This document shows, piece by piece, positions 8,780 to 18,538 of a DNA stretch of 64,000 bases. The position numbers were made by a program, and so were the translations under genes. How positions within the stretch are numbered: the first letter of the stretch is position 1; every line of letters begins with the position of its first letter. Under the pieces are notes generated by a model, which saw only the letters and a list, made by a program, of their open reading frames with translations, ran no database searches and was not told the origin of the DNA. The DNA comes from Pontibacter beigongshangensis (lineage in GTDB: Bacteria > Bacteroidota > Bacteroidia > Cytophagales > Hymenobacteraceae), in assembly GCF_014332515.1 (NCBI RefSeq), contig NZ_VFSD01000018.1:62001-126000 (forward strand), written 5' to 3'.

Positions 8780-8808
8780 CTCTGGAGGTCTTCTTTTATT
8801 AGAATAAT
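8780..8808 (+). repeat. family A dispersed element, copy 4 (degenerate)
   Basis: CTCTGGAGG, then TCTTCTTTT, then ATTAGAATAAT, preceded by GCAGCAGC at 8763-8770. The GCAGCAG motif upstream recurs at many copies. Confidence 0.7.
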
Positions 8809-8986
8809 CTTTGTGTGCAGCTTTTCTTCTTCAGATAAAAACGATCTGTATAGGGGTTTATATACTGAGGAAGTGGAACATGATCGCCGTGTTCTGTGTA
8901 TCGGGTTCGGGAGCAACCGGACCAGCAGTCGTAACTGAGAGGGTCCCATACACAAAAGGGTTCTTGATGGGTTACAGTTCACGTTA

Positions 8987-9017
8987 AATTATTTGAATGA
9001 AAAGCCCCCTCAAGAGG
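8987..9017 (-). repeat. family A dispersed element, copy 5
   Basis: Inverted copy: AATTATTTGAATGAAAAG followed by CCCCCTCAAGAGG. The palindrome centre is degraded. Confidence 0.75.
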
Positions 9018-9704
9018 TCCTATCCCTGCGGCACTTGAGCTTCGTCAAATTAGAAATTCAACATCATAAATGATGGCAGCGATGATTGATGGCTGCTATA
9101 GCAGCGGTAGAAATTTCTAAAAATTGAAATGGAGGAGCACTACGTTGTTTCAAAAAGTTTAGTCCGAATAGCTGTTTGAAGAGGCGGTAGCTTTAGGTGG
9201 ACACAGTGGCTGGTGGAGGTAAGGCAAATGCAGTAGGTAAAGGCGACAAAAAAAGGGATAGGAATTTAAGATGTTAGCTCGATCATCACCTAATTGTTGT
9301 CCTGTGGCTTGCCACTCTGTCCTGTATCACATTAATAAAAACACCGCTCGACCCTAGGTCAGAAAGAAAGGTGAAATTTGACAGGGGGTATGAAATAATA
9401 ACCTAACGGCCCTTCCGAATAATTTATCTTTTCCAGTTCAGCGGGCCGTATCTTTTGCCCGTTATTCAGGCAGGTAATTTCTACGTCTGTTTACAGTATC
9501 ATCAAATTTTCTCTGGTTCAGGTTGAAGAGCCTTACTCCAGAAATGTGGTAATCTGCTTTTTTCTATTGTGGAAAGTTGACTATAAAAATGGCTTACTGT
9601 CTTTTAGAAGCCTAAATTCGCTTTTGTTTCCACAGGATATAAGCCATCAATTAAACATAAAAATGAGGGTTTCTCTGCATTCTTTTCTGGTAAAATAATT
9701 GCTT

Positions 9705-11315
9705 TTAAAATTCTAGGTTCACTGCTTCCAACTCCCAGTTTGCTCTAGTTTCTATTGGCTTCGGATACATATATACCTTCCCAGGAAGGCGCTGCAATTT
9801 GGGATCGCCGCTATACCATTTGCCATCGTTATCCTCATCTACCAGCACCCTGATAAAGTAGGTTCCTGGCTCCATGTTCTTAAAATCGAAGTTCCGGAGG
9901 TTTTTCACTTCTCTTACCAGTTTATAATCCTTGTTGAGAACCTGGATAAAGAAAGAGTTGTAATCGCTGGTTACGGTACCTTTAAAGCTTCCCGTTCCCC
10001 TGTTGTCGGCCTTAACTATGGTAAGGGGCTGAAACTGCAGGGGCTCTCCTTTCAAAGGAACAATGGCCGTGCTGTCCAGAACGGCTGTCAACTGGCTAAT
10101 CCTTTTGTCGGTGGAGGGCATGGGAAAACTTATTTCGGTTGCCGTTCTGTCCAGGGTGAGGTCTTCGGAGCTCAATGCCAGGAACTCCACCGTATCCGCT
10201 AGGAGCCTGATGGGCGTAGCAGCCAGTTTCACCGGTGTCTCCAGTTCCAGGGTTACGAGTTGCCCGGCTCTGAATGCTCTGTCAGATCCTCCTGTTGTGC
10301 CTGTTTTGAATTGAGCACCTTTAATGCGTTGCGATCTTTTACCCTCGAATTTAACCGCGACGGTGTCTACTTTCTGGTTGCCAGCTGAGTCTGTTGCTGC
10401 AAATATGGCTCTGCCTCCGGTAAATCCATTCCCTTCAAAGATATCGATCACTTTGCCTTTGCTGTCAATTTTAAAAAGCAGACTATCTTTTGGGCTTGCT
10501 TCGGGGCTGGCTCTGAAAGCGGCAATGCCTTCGTTGTAGTTTAGCACAAACCTGTCGAGGTATGTTTCGCGGCTTGGGGTCTGTGGCCTTTTGGTATCGA
10601 GGCGCAGTGTCTGGAGACGGATCGTATCAGAGCTTGTTGTTACCTGTATGGGCTTTGGCAGGTAGGCGATGCGCTCATTCTCGTTATCGTAGATGTTATT
10701 GTTATTCTTGTCGCCTACGGCAAAAATCCGGTATTCCCCTTCCTTCACGTTCTCAAATACAAACTCTCCGGCTGCATTTGTCTGCGCCTGGTAATAGGGT
10801 CTGTTCTTGCGTATGTTCAGGGAGTCTATAAGGGGGTACAAGGCCACAATTACCTCCTTTTCCGGCTGCTGTGTCAGGAGTTCCACCACGGTTCCGCTAA
10901 CGCTGCTGGAGTCTATAAAAGAGCCGGTGCTGAAGGTGAGTTTAAGTCCTTTGGCTACGTTCTTTTCAGTTATATCCTGTACTCCGTTTCTGAAGTTCAG
11001 TGTATAGGTAGAGTTGGCTTCAAATGGCTGCTCGAAGCTTATTTCCATTTGATTCTTCTTTGTTTTAACCGTGTATTTGTTCTCCGTGTTCGGTGTTATC
11101 AACAGCTCTGTCGTAAGTTTGTTCGGCTGTACCTCCTCATCAAATTCCAGGCTGATGATGTTGGTCGTAACATTCAGTTCGCCATTTTTCGGGTTGCTGT
11201 TTGTTAAGGTTGGCGCTACTTCGTCCTTTGGTCCTCCTTCCGGATTGCCTACGGTTGCACAAGCGGTAAGAAGGCTGGCGGCCACGGCCACCAATATCAG
11301 GTTCACTAACTTCAT
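9705..11315 (-). CDS. Ig-like domain lipoprotein
   Basis: I chose the second in-frame ATG (11315), which puts MKLVNLILVAVAASLLTAC directly at the start: a lipoprotein signal peptide with lipobox LTAC. The mature protein of about 520 residues begins with a bacterial Ig-like (SbsA-type, Big_5) domain: PTLTNSNPKNGELNVTTN, then SLEFDEEVQPNKL. The middle includes a segment like a carboxypeptidase regulatory or SdrD-B-like domain (GEYRIFAVGDKNNNNIYD). A similar DEDNDGKWYSG segment occurs near the C-terminus. Such proteins are common in Bacteroidota and are presumed outer-membrane-anchored; their biochemical role is unknown. It is the last gene of the leftward mnmG string, 87 bases beyond the methyltransferase. 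Confidence 0.85.
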   Translation of the reverse strand: MKLVNLILVAVAASLLTACATVGNPEGGPKDEVAPTLTNSNPKNGELNVTTNIISLEFDEEVQPNKLTTELLITPNTENKYTVKTKKNQMEISFEQPFEANSTYTLNFRNGVQDITEKNVAKGLKLTFSTGSFIDSSSVSGTVVELLTQQPEKEVIVALYPLIDSLNIRKNRPYYQAQTNAAGEFVFENVKEGEYRIFAVGDKNNNNIYDNENERIAYLPKPIQVTTSSDTIRLQTLRLDTKRPQTPSRETYLDRFVLNYNEGIAAFRASPEASPKDSLLFKIDSKGKVIDIFEGNGFTGGRAIFAATDSAGNQKVDTVAVKFEGKRSQRIKGAQFKTGTTGGSDRAFRAGQLVTLELETPVKLAATPIRLLADTVEFLALSSEDLTLDRTATEISFPMPSTDKRISQLTAVLDSTAIVPLKGEPLQFQPLTIVKADNRGTGSFKGTVTSDYNSFFIQVLNKDYKLVREVKNLRNFDFKNMEPGTYFIRVLVDEDNDGKWYSGDPKLQRLPGKVYMYPKPIETRANWELEAVNLEF

Positions 11316-11402
11316 GGTATGTTGTATCATGCTTTATAAAGCAAAAGAGGCAAACTTGCGCCTGCCTTTTACTTTTAACTTAAAGTGAGGTACTTAGTTG
11401 TG

Positions 11403-12290
11403 CTACTTTCTTTTTGCCACAAAAATCAGGCTCGAATAATCGTTTCCGTTCTTTTCGGCGTAGCTGTTCGATTTAAAACCGTTGAGCACACTGCTGATCA
11501 TCTTCGTTTTTCCGTCTTTCTGTTTTTCGCTGAGCATGCTTACATAGTAGGCATCAAACTTCATGGGAAGCACCTCTTCTAATACCATCCTGTGTTTCTT
11601 CAGAAAGCGCTTCATTGTTTTTTGAGTGAAATGGTACAGGTGGCGCGGTACATCATAGGCTGCCCAGTTTTCCTTATACTGCTGCGCATCGTGCGAGTCT
11701 GCGTTTGGAACCGCAATAATCAAAGTACCATCTTCCTGCAACAGCGACAGGATCTGATTCATAGTCTCGTTAAGTTGATGGATATGTTCCAGCACATGCC
11801 AGAATGTAATCACTTCATACTTCTCTCCTTCTATTTCAGAAAGTGCAGGCGCTATAATAGTAGCGGTACTTTTGGAGGCTAATTCACGGGCTTTCTCGTT
11901 TGGTTCTACGCCACGGATCTCCCACCCGTCTTTTTTGCAGGCTGTCAGAAAAACGCCGGTGCCGCAGCCATAGTCCAGTATGCTTCCTTTAGCGGAGGCA
12001 TATCTGTTGATAAGATCTACTTTCTGCCGGGTAGTAATGGATCGTACCACATGGTACGCCCTGTTGATAATTCCTGTCTTTATGTCGCTGTGCGAGATGT
12101 ATTCCTCAGATTCGTAGTACTTCCCGATACTCTCCTCCGAAGGCCTCGGGTTGGTAAATTTAAAGGTACAGTTCTCACATTCCACAATCACGAAGCTCTC
12201 TTTAGAGACAGCATTGTCGGTTACTACCAGAAAGTTTTTAAACTCTTGTTTGCCGCAGACAGGGCATTGTTCCAGTCTCTCGTAGCTCAT
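11403..12290 (-). CDS. class I SAM-dependent methyltransferase with N-terminal zinc-ribbon-like motif
   Basis: The 295-residue protein starts with two CxxC pairs (CPVC 9-12, CENC 38-41), a probable zinc ribbon. The methyltransferase core has motif I SILDYGCGTGVF (103-114), the acidic GVEPNEKA loop and a HVLEHIHQ segment. This architecture (zinc ribbon plus Methyltransf_23-type domain) is widespread; substrates are usually unknown, often sugars or small molecules. The start lies three bases after the mnmG stop codon, so co-transcription and perhaps translational coupling with mnmG are likely. No partner gene indicates a specific substrate. Confidence 0.88.
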   Translation of the reverse strand: MSYERLEQCPVCGKQEFKNFLVVTDNAVSKESFVIVECENCTFKFTNPRPSEESIGKYYESEEYISHSDIKTGIINRAYHVVRSITTRQKVDLINRYASAKGSILDYGCGTGVFLTACKKDGWEIRGVEPNEKARELASKSTATIIAPALSEIEGEKYEVITFWHVLEHIHQLNETMNQILSLLQEDGTLIIAVPNADSHDAQQYKENWAAYDVPRHLYHFTQKTMKRFLKKHRMVLEEVLPMKFDAYYVSMLSEKQKDGKTKMISSVLNGFKSNSYAEKNGNDYSSLIFVAKRK

Positions 12291-12293
12291 GTA

Positions 12294-14156
12294 TTATTTT
12301 CCCAGGTACACCATAAGTACAGAAATATCGGCTGGCGTAACGCCGCTTATGCGAGAGGCCTGCCCAATTGTTTCAGGATTTATTTTCAAAAGCTTCTCAC
12401 GTGCCTCCAACGATAAGGCTGGTATATTTCGGTAATCTATTTTCTCTTTGATGATGTAGTTTTCCAGTTCACCCATCTTAGAGGCCATCACATTCTCCTT
12501 CTCAATATAACTCTCATACTTTACAGCTATTTCGGCCTGCTCCACACTATCTGGCCTGAACTTACCCAGGTAATCCGCTATAGCAGGTATGGCTGCAGCC
12601 AGATGGCTGATTTCAATGTTAGGACGCTTGATCAGCTGCCCGGCTCGTTGCTTTTCAACTATCGGAGCAGAGCCCAAGCTCACCAGCATGTTGTTGATAT
12701 CTCCTGGCTCAATCGGCTTATTATTTAAATAGGCGATGATTTCTGCCGTTTCCTCTATCTTCTTATCCACAGCTTTCAGGCGCTCTTCATCGGCCAGACC
12801 TAAGGCATACCCCAGCCTTGTGAGGCGGATATCTGCATTGTCCTGGCGCAAAAGTATGCGGTGCTCAGCGCGTGAGGTGAACATACGGTATGGCTCTTCT
12901 GTGCCTTTGTTCACCAGGTCATCAATCAGTACACCAATGTAAGCTTCTGAACGCTTTAGCACAAAAGGCGCTTTTTCGTTGATCTTGTTGTGCGCGTTTA
13001 TACCGGCCATCAGTCCCTGACAGGCAGCTTCTTCGTAGCCAGTCGTGCCATTTATCTGACCGGCAAAGTATAGGTTTTCTACCAGCTTTGTTTCCAGTGT
13101 CAGGTTGAGCTGTGTTGGCGGGAAGAAGTCATACTCGATGGCATATCCCGGCCGGAACATCTTCGCGTTTTCGAAGCCAACGATTTTACGCAGGGCCTTG
13201 AGCTGCACATCTTCTGGCAAGGAACTGGAGAAACCATTCACATACACTTCTACCGTACTCCACCCTTCCGGCTCCACAAAGATCTGGTGACGGTCGCGAT
13301 CGGCAAAGCGGTTGATTTTATCTTCGATGGATGGGCAGTAGCGCGGCCCTAATCCCTGTATGCGGCCCTGGAACATAGGCGATTTTTCGAAGCCTGTCTT
13401 CAGGATATCGTGTACTTCGGAATTGGTGTAGGTAATGTAGCAGCTTCGCTGTTTGGTTAGCGGCTCAGTTGCTTTGTAGGAGAACTTAGAGGGATTCTCG
13501 TCTCCGAACTGTTCCTCCATACGGCTGTAGTCCAGCGAGCGGCCATCCACACGTGGTGGTGTCCCGGTCTTCATGCGGCCAGCTTCGAAGCCCAGCTCTT
13601 TCAGTTGTTCGGTCAGGCCTTTTGCTGATTTTTCAGCAGCTCTGCCCCCACCTAATTGCTTCTCACCGATGTGGATAATTCCATTCAAAAAGGTGCCATT
13701 CGTTAAAACAACGGCCTTTGCACGTATAATTATCCCCAGGCTGGTGCGCACACCTACTGCCTTTCCTCCTTCTACTTCTATGCCTACTACCATCTCCTGC
13801 CAGAAGTCTACGTTCTCGGTCTGCTCCAGCGACAGGCGCCAGGCTTCGGCAAATCGCATGCGGTCGCTTTGCGCCCTAGGGCTCCACATAGCCGGCCCTT
13901 TCGATTTGTTCAACATCCGGAACTGGATCATGGTCTGGTCGGTAATGATGCCGCTCATGCCGCCCAGTGCATCTACCTCCCGTACAATCTGACCTTTTGC
14001 CACGCCACCCATAGCTGGGTTGCACGACATCTGGGCAATGGTATTCATATTCATGGTAGCGAGTAGTACCTTCGAACCCATTTTGGCTGCGGCCGCTGTG
14101 GCTTCGCATCCTGCATGGCCCGCCCCTACTACTATCACATCGTATTCTGCAAACAT
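12294..14156 (-). CDS. mnmG: tRNA uridine-5-carboxymethylaminomethyl modification enzyme MnmG (GidA)
   Basis: The 620-residue FAD protein works with MnmE to install the (carboxymethyl)aminomethyl group on U34 of certain tRNAs. The N-terminus [19 protein letters not shown] contains the GxGxxG dinucleotide-binding loop (11-16). The conserved segments [20 protein letters not shown] and [11 protein letters not shown] are seen, and the C-terminal helical region ends normally. I chose ATG 14156. The frame is open 13 more codons to 14195, but those codons consist of the parS palindrome and spacer, and family members begin at MF-E-D. The gene follows ybeY by 66 bases. MnmE is not in the window. Confidence 0.97.
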   Translation of the reverse strand: MFAEYDVIVVGAGHAGCEATAAAAKMGSKVLLATMNMNTIAQMSCNPAMGGVAKGQIVREVDALGGMSGIITDQTMIQFRMLNKSKGPAMWSPRAQSDRMRFAEAWRLSLEQTENVDFWQEMVVGIEVEGGKAVGVRTSLGIIIRAKAVVLTNGTFLNGIIHIGEKQLGGGRAAEKSAKGLTEQLKELGFEAGRMKTGTPPRVDGRSLDYSRMEEQFGDENPSKFSYKATEPLTKQRSCYITYTNSEVHDILKTGFEKSPMFQGRIQGLGPRYCPSIEDKINRFADRDRHQIFVEPEGWSTVEVYVNGFSSSLPEDVQLKALRKIVGFENAKMFRPGYAIEYDFFPPTQLNLTLETKLVENLYFAGQINGTTGYEEAACQGLMAGINAHNKINEKAPFVLKRSEAYIGVLIDDLVNKGTEEPYRMFTSRAEHRILLRQDNADIRLTRLGYALGLADEERLKAVDKKIEETAEIIAYLNNKPIEPGDINNMLVSLGSAPIVEKQRAGQLIKRPNIEISHLAAAIPAIADYLGKFRPDSVEQAEIAVKYESYIEKENVMASKMGELENYIIKEKIDYRNIPALSLEAREKLLKINPETIGQASRISGVTPADISVLMVYLGK

Positions 14157-14175
14157 GTATTTCTGATTTAAGAGA

Positions 14176-14191
14176 TGTTTCACGTGAAACA
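14176..14191. promoter_or_regulatory. perfect parS site (ParB-binding centromere)
   Basis: TGTTTCACGTGAAACA is an exact 16-base palindrome, identical to the well-established bacterial chromosomal parS consensus. It lies between ybeY and mnmG, 20 bases upstream of the mnmG start codon. ParB binding here would load the segregation complex near the origin and could also affect mnmG transcription. parA and parB are not in the window. Confidence 0.9.
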
Positions 14192-14222
14192 TCATCAGTA
14201 GAAATGATAATTCCCTTTGAGA

Positions 14223-14651
14223 CTAAAATTTACGCAAAGATAAACAAGAATCTTCTTGTTCGCGCATAAGAGCAGCCTGCTTCTCGGTTTTATCTTTAAA
14301 ACCCAGCAAGTGTAGCACCCCATGTATGATCACGCGGTGCAGTTCATCTTCAAAAGTTGTGCCCAAGGTTGCAGCATTGTCGCGTACCCTATCTACACTA
14401 ACAAAAACATCACCTTCAATAGTGCCTTCTTCATCGGCATTATTAAAGGTGATGATATCTGTGAGCGTGTCGTGATCGAGGTACTCCAGGTTAATTTTGT
14501 GGAGGTAATCGTCGGAGCAGAAAATGTAAGTAAGGCTTTCTAGCTCTTGTTCGTTTTGTTCGATTACTGTGGCAATCCAATTTGAAACTTTATCCGGGTT
14601 GGCCAGCGAGAAATCAATGCCCTCGCTAACAAACTCAATTGGATGATCCAT
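14223..14651 (-). CDS. ybeY: endoribonuclease YbeY (rRNA maturation factor)
   Basis: The 142-residue protein matches the YbeY metalloprotein family, which acts in 16S rRNA 3' processing and ribosome quality control. The metal site is seen as H110-x3-H114 in HGVLHLLGFKD. The third ligand, His in most bacteria at the H-x5-H position, is Asp120 here. I recall GxKDKT at this place in other Bacteroidota homologues, so this looks like a lineage variant rather than a defect. The start overlaps the end of the ATPase gene by 17 bases, indicating co-transcription and translational coupling. mnmG follows after 66 bases. Confidence 0.95.
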   Translation of the reverse strand: MDHPIEFVSEGIDFSLANPDKVSNWIATVIEQNEQELESLTYIFCSDDYLHKINLEYLDHDTLTDIITFNNADEEGTIEGDVFVSVDRVRDNAATLGTTFEDELHRVIIHGVLHLLGFKDKTEKQAALMREQEDSCLSLRKF

Positions 14652-15060
14652 TCTGAGAATTTACGATGTTAAAGATCAACTGCACTTTTTTCCCATTATC
14701 GAGGAAATTAACCTCATCGCACAGGTTTCGCATCAGAAAGATACCACGGCCACCAGGGTTTTCAAGGTTTTCGGGTGCTGTCGGGTCGGGTAAGCTTTCA
14801 AAATCAAAACCCGGTCCTTCGTCTTCTATTTCAAATCGTAGCTGGTTATCTTCAATCTCCAGAGAAAGATAAACAAGTTTATCCTTGTCGAATTTATTGC
14901 CATGGCGAATAGCATTGTTTACCGTTTCGGTTACGGCTACCATAATGTTGCCATAGATATCATCTTCAAACTCGAATTCTTCCTTGGAGTTATCTATAAA
15001 GCTCTCTATAACCCGAATATTCTCGATAATGGAAGGAATCTGAATTTTTACCTGATTCAT
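14635..15060 (-). CDS. RsbW/SpoIIAB-like ATP-binding (anti-sigma factor-type) protein
   Basis: The 141-residue protein is a stand-alone GHKL ATPase domain of the HATPase_c_2 type. The N box is ETVNNAIRHGN (45-55), the G1 box is DEGPGF (80-85) and the G2 box is GGRGIFLM (103-110). Stand-alone domains like this act as serine kinase anti-sigma factors or in partner-switching pathways with STAS-domain antagonists. No STAS protein or sigma factor is adjacent, so its partner is unknown. It sits 24 bases after the DUF4175 gene and overlaps ybeY by 17 bases. Confidence 0.88.
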   Translation of the reverse strand: MNQVKIQIPSIIENIRVIESFIDNSKEEFEFEDDIYGNIMVAVTETVNNAIRHGNKFDKDKLVYLSLEIEDNQLRFEIEDEGPGFDFESLPDPTAPENLENPGGRGIFLMRNLCDEVNFLDNGKKVQLIFNIVNSQNGSSN

Positions 15061-15084
15061 ATACGTTAAATGTGGGTGCGTAAA

Positions 15085-18000
15085 TTAATTAATGCTGTTC
15101 TGAAAATACTCGTTCACTTTTTGCTTGTAATACGGGGATAAGGACGGGGGCACGGTTTTAAGTACTTCTGTCTGTTTCTCTTTCGCCCTCAAATATTTCT
15201 CAAAAGACTCTGGTAACTTTTTAGGTATATCCTGCGCTGTCTTTGCCTCTCGTTTATTATCCAGTTCCCGCTCCTTCATGGAGTTTTCTGCCTGTAGCAG
15301 CCGCGTCAGTATTTCACGCTGCCGCATAATGGTTTGTTCAGTCAAACGTTTATTAACGAGATCAGCTTCGGTTTGTTCCATCATCTTGCTAATATTTCCC
15401 ATATCACCGTCTTTGCCGTTTTCGCCTGGTTTTTTGCCCATCTGCTCCATTTCTTTCAGCGCATTTCGGAGAGCCTCCTGCTCTGCAGCCAATTTAGCTA
15501 ATTCTTCAGAAAGTGCCTTACCTGACTTGCCTCCTTTTTTCAAATCTTCTATTTTTTTATTCAGCTGGTCCTGCATTTGCCCGATATCTCCTGGTTGTGG
15601 CTTGTTCCCCTTCTTTTTGCCAGCCTGGTTGCCGGGCATCTGCTGCTGCATTTGCTGTTGCATCTGGGTCAGGGCATCGTTGAGCATCAGGGCCAGGTTG
15701 TTCATAGAGGTCATGGCTAACTGCTGCTGGGCGGTTGCTTTGCCTATGTTACGGTCTCGGAGCTCCTTCATGGTGTTGTCCATGCCCTGATTCATCTGGG
15801 CCACCTCGCGTGTTACGAACGACTGCAGTTGGAACACTTTTTTAGCCAGTGAGTAGAGACTGTCTTCTATCACCTTGGCATTGTCGCGGAGGTTGAGCTG
15901 TTGTTGCGACAGGCTAATGAAGCGTGGGTCTCGCTGGTTTACACCCCTGAAAGATTTCATTACATCTTCCTGATCGAAGGAAAGCTTGATCAGGTTCTCC
16001 AGGATATCACGGAGGTTGTCGAGGTTCTCCGACATGCTCTCCATACTCATGCTCTCCTGCATCTCCTCCATCTTCTGGGCCATCTCCTGCATCTTTTGCC
16101 CGGCCTTTTGCTGCGACTCGCTAGCATTTTTATTTTGCTGCTTCTGGAGCTGCTCCTGGCTCTGCTGCATGTCCTGCTCTATCTGCTGCTCGTCCTGCTT
16201 CAGGTCCTCCATCTGGTTAGGATGTTCGAGTTCTTTATTCAGGTCGCTAAGTTCTTCGAGTTGCTTTTTCAGGTCTTCAAAGTTTTGGGCGATCTCTTTC
16301 TGCTCCTCCTGCAGTTTTTCGTTTTTGGCCGTTTTATCCTCGGTTTCTTTGGCCAGCTCCTGCTGCTCTTTGCCTAACTTGTCGAGCTGGTTAGCTATGT
16401 TGTCGAGCTTCTGCTCGAACTGGAGTTGCTTAAACAGTTCCAGGGCCCGCTCCAGCTCCTTCTCAAGGTTGCGCTCCCGGTTGTCGAGTTTGCTGAGGAG
16501 CTTCTGTAGCTCCGGGTCGTTTGGCTTCTGTTGCTGCAGTAGTTTCTCCAGCTCTTCGTACAGTTTTTTGGTTTCATCGTCGAGCAGGTCGTTCATCAGC
16601 TTCTTCAGCTCCTCGGCTTTTTCTGCGAGTTGTTTGTTCTGCTCCGAGTGCATGTTCTGCTTTTGGTTCAGCTGGTCGTAGAGGTCTTTCATAGAGGAAA
16701 TGTCCTGCTCCAGTTGCTTCTTCTTAGCCACCAGGTCTTCCAGCAGCTTTTTGTCCTGCCAGCTCATCTCTCGCTTGGTCTTCAGCTTTTCTTCGGTTTT
16801 GTTAAGCTCCTGGTTCAGCTGCGTAGATTTTTCGAGCGACTTGCTAATCTGGCTCTGCACCGACTGCGCATTGCTGGCCAGCTCCTTCTCGAGTTCTTTC
16901 TTGGTAGGCACTTTCATCTCGAAGGTGCGGGTGCGGGCGCTCTTGCGGCCACGGAGGCCGTCGTTATCCCAAACCTGCACAAAGTACTCTATCCTGTCGC
17001 CTGGCTGCAGGCTCAGGTTGGCAGTGTTCCATTGGTAGTAGTACGTCTGGCTGAGCTGGTTCTTGTTCAGTGGCAGCGCCCGGCTCTTGAATTTGGCGTC
17101 TGGTGCTGTTTTTTCGTTGTTGATCCGGTAATGCAGCTGAAGCGCTGTCAGGCCATAGTCGTCCGACACGTCGCCGCCTACTACCAGAAAATTGTAGAGC
17201 GCCGTATCCTGGAACTGCTCAATGCTGATCTGGGGGTGTTTGTCGGGGATGGTGTTGATCTGGTAGCTGATGTCCTCTTTGTTGCTGCTGTGGGCATTCT
17301 GTAGCTTAATGCTGTAGGCCTGGCTTTTGTCGAACTTCTTATCGGCTTTAAATACATTGCCTTCCTGCTTAGCCGCGATGGTTTGGGCAGGTTCCTGAAA
17401 AGTGAGCCGGATGCTGTCGGTTTCGGTGGCGGCAAAGTTCCAGGTCAGGGTGCTGCCTTCCGGGATAGTGGCGTTTCCGGTGTTTTTGATGGTCTCCGTT
17501 TTCCGGTTCAGGTAATCCGGATAGGCAATCTGCATTTCAAAGTCTTTCAGGTTCGGCCGCGAGAGCAGACGCAGGTTGTAATCTTCGGAGTAAAAGCCGG
17601 AGCCTTCCATCCGGAAATTAACGGGTTTTTGGAGTTGTTTAAACGTGTAGGTGTAGAGGCCGCTGCTGTTCCGGGTCAGTTTCTGGCGGCGGCCGTTGTA
17701 ATGCAGGAATACTTCGCTCGGAATTGATTTACCCTCAATGGCCAGTTTCAATTCAAAGTCCTCTCCCCTATAGGTTTGCAGCTGATCGTTCTGCACCTCG
17801 AAGGTGAAAGGAGCCACCGGCGCGTAAAATTTCTTGTAGTGGATAATGCGCTCCGTGCCCTGCACAAAAATAGTCGGGTACACCAGGGCAATCAGCAAGG
17901 CAATGCCTGCAGGCAAGGCAGCGTATTTCAGCAGCGACTTGTTCTCCTTAAACTTTACCGCCTCCGTAAACCTGAACTTCAGGAGCTGCCCGGAGCGCTG

Positions 18001-18396
18001 GTTTATGCTGGCGGCGATCAGGTCGTTGGTCTTGTCGAGGTTTTGTAGCTGGATGGCATTCAGGAGTTTATCCTTTATTTCGGGATAATAAGTACCTACC
18101 TGCTGCGCTGCCTGCTCATCGGTGAGCACCTTTTTGAGGTTGGCCAGTGCCGAAATGGGCAGGGCTATCCACCGGAAGAACACATAGAGCACCAGCCCGA
18201 TAAAAGAGAACAGCAGAAAACCCCGCACGTACTGCGGAAAATAAAACATGTACTCCAGCAGGCTATACACTACATAAATCGAGATAAGCATGCCAATGGC
18301 GAAGATGCTGCCTCTCAGTAGCATGTTGAGGTAGAACTTCTTCTTGTACTCCTGGAGCTGATGCATTAATTGATTCAGCGCATCATGTTCTTTCAT
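15085..18396 (-). CDS. DUF4175 family membrane protein with long coiled coil
   Basis: The 1103-residue protein has two hydrophobic helices near the N-terminus (about 24-50 and 58-80) and a third at about 152-172. A periplasmic beta-rich region of Ig-like character (about 180-490) follows. Residues 500-830 are a very long Gln/Lys/Glu-rich coiled coil with repeated LEELEKLLQ-type heptads. The C-terminal part is Gln/Met/Gly rich (QQQMQQQMPGNQ) and charged. This is the layout of the DUF4175 family of Bacteroidota, of unknown function and probably an envelope scaffold. Because of low complexity several false frames appear on the opposite strand. It is the first gene of the leftward string continuing to mnmG. 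Confidence 0.85.
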   Translation of the reverse strand: MKEHDALNQLMHQLQEYKKKFYLNMLLRGSIFAIGMLISIYVVYSLLEYMFYFPQYVRGFLLFSFIGLVLYVFFRWIALPISALANLKKVLTDEQAAQQVGTYYPEIKDKLLNAIQLQNLDKTNDLIAASINQRSGQLLKFRFTEAVKFKENKSLLKYAALPAGIALLIALVYPTIFVQGTERIIHYKKFYAPVAPFTFEVQNDQLQTYRGEDFELKLAIEGKSIPSEVFLHYNGRRQKLTRNSSGLYTYTFKQLQKPVNFRMEGSGFYSEDYNLRLLSRPNLKDFEMQIAYPDYLNRKTETIKNTGNATIPEGSTLTWNFAATETDSIRLTFQEPAQTIAAKQEGNVFKADKKFDKSQAYSIKLQNAHSSNKEDISYQINTIPDKHPQISIEQFQDTALYNFLVVGGDVSDDYGLTALQLHYRINNEKTAPDAKFKSRALPLNKNQLSQTYYYQWNTANLSLQPGDRIEYFVQVWDNDGLRGRKSARTRTFEMKVPTKKELEKELASNAQSVQSQISKSLEKSTQLNQELNKTEEKLKTKREMSWQDKKLLEDLVAKKKQLEQDISSMKDLYDQLNQKQNMHSEQNKQLAEKAEELKKLMNDLLDDETKKLYEELEKLLQQQKPNDPELQKLLSKLDNRERNLEKELERALELFKQLQFEQKLDNIANQLDKLGKEQQELAKETEDKTAKNEKLQEEQKEIAQNFEDLKKQLEELSDLNKELEHPNQMEDLKQDEQQIEQDMQQSQEQLQKQQNKNASESQQKAGQKMQEMAQKMEEMQESMSMESMSENLDNLRDILENLIKLSFDQEDVMKSFRGVNQRDPRFISLSQQQLNLRDNAKVIEDSLYSLAKKVFQLQSFVTREVAQMNQGMDNTMKELRDRNIGKATAQQQLAMTSMNNLALMLNDALTQMQQQMQQQMPGNQAGKKKGNKPQPGDIGQMQDQLNKKIEDLKKGGKSGKALSEELAKLAAEQEALRNALKEMEQMGKKPGENGKDGDMGNISKMMEQTEADLVNKRLTEQTIMRQREILTRLLQAENSMKERELDNKREAKTAQDIPKKLPESFEKYLRAKEKQTEVLKTVPPSLSPYYKQKVNEYFQNSIN

Positions 18397-18538
18397 GGGT
18401 TGTACTCCTTTACTTTTTAATAGTGCGTGTGCTGCTTTGGAGGCTGGTATCCGCTCTTAAGCCACTGATGCGTAGTTTATTAAGCACAGAATGGTTAACT
18501 ATCTAATAAACTATAAATTAGCCATTTTTAGTATATTT

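Larger units (their letters stand above)
8063..9704. other. 1.6-kb gene-free A+T-rich stretch
   Basis: This is the longest gap in the window. Its left third (8129-8540) has the DnaA-box-like cluster described separately. The middle holds two family A copies (8780-8808 and 8987-9017), the second followed by a family F string (ATTAGAAATTC near 9049). An open frame at 8728-8982 overlaps the first family A copy and encodes nothing recognisable. The segment 9048-9124 can fold back on itself (ATTAGAAATT with AATTTCTAA at its ends). Nothing else is recognised. Confidence 0.6.

Noticed and set aside
8728..8982. 84-codon minus-strand frame in the 8.1-9.7 kb gap
   Set aside because: It reads through a family A repeat, has an odd Ser/Arg/Leu composition and no recognisable domain.
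14157..14195. 13 upstream codons of mnmG
   Set aside because: They consist of the parS palindrome and spacer; MnmG proteins start close to the GxGxxG loop.
14223..14651. YbeY with Asp in place of the third metal-binding His as a broken enzyme
   Set aside because: Asp can bind metal and, as far as I recall, the same GxKD variant is usual in Bacteroidota.
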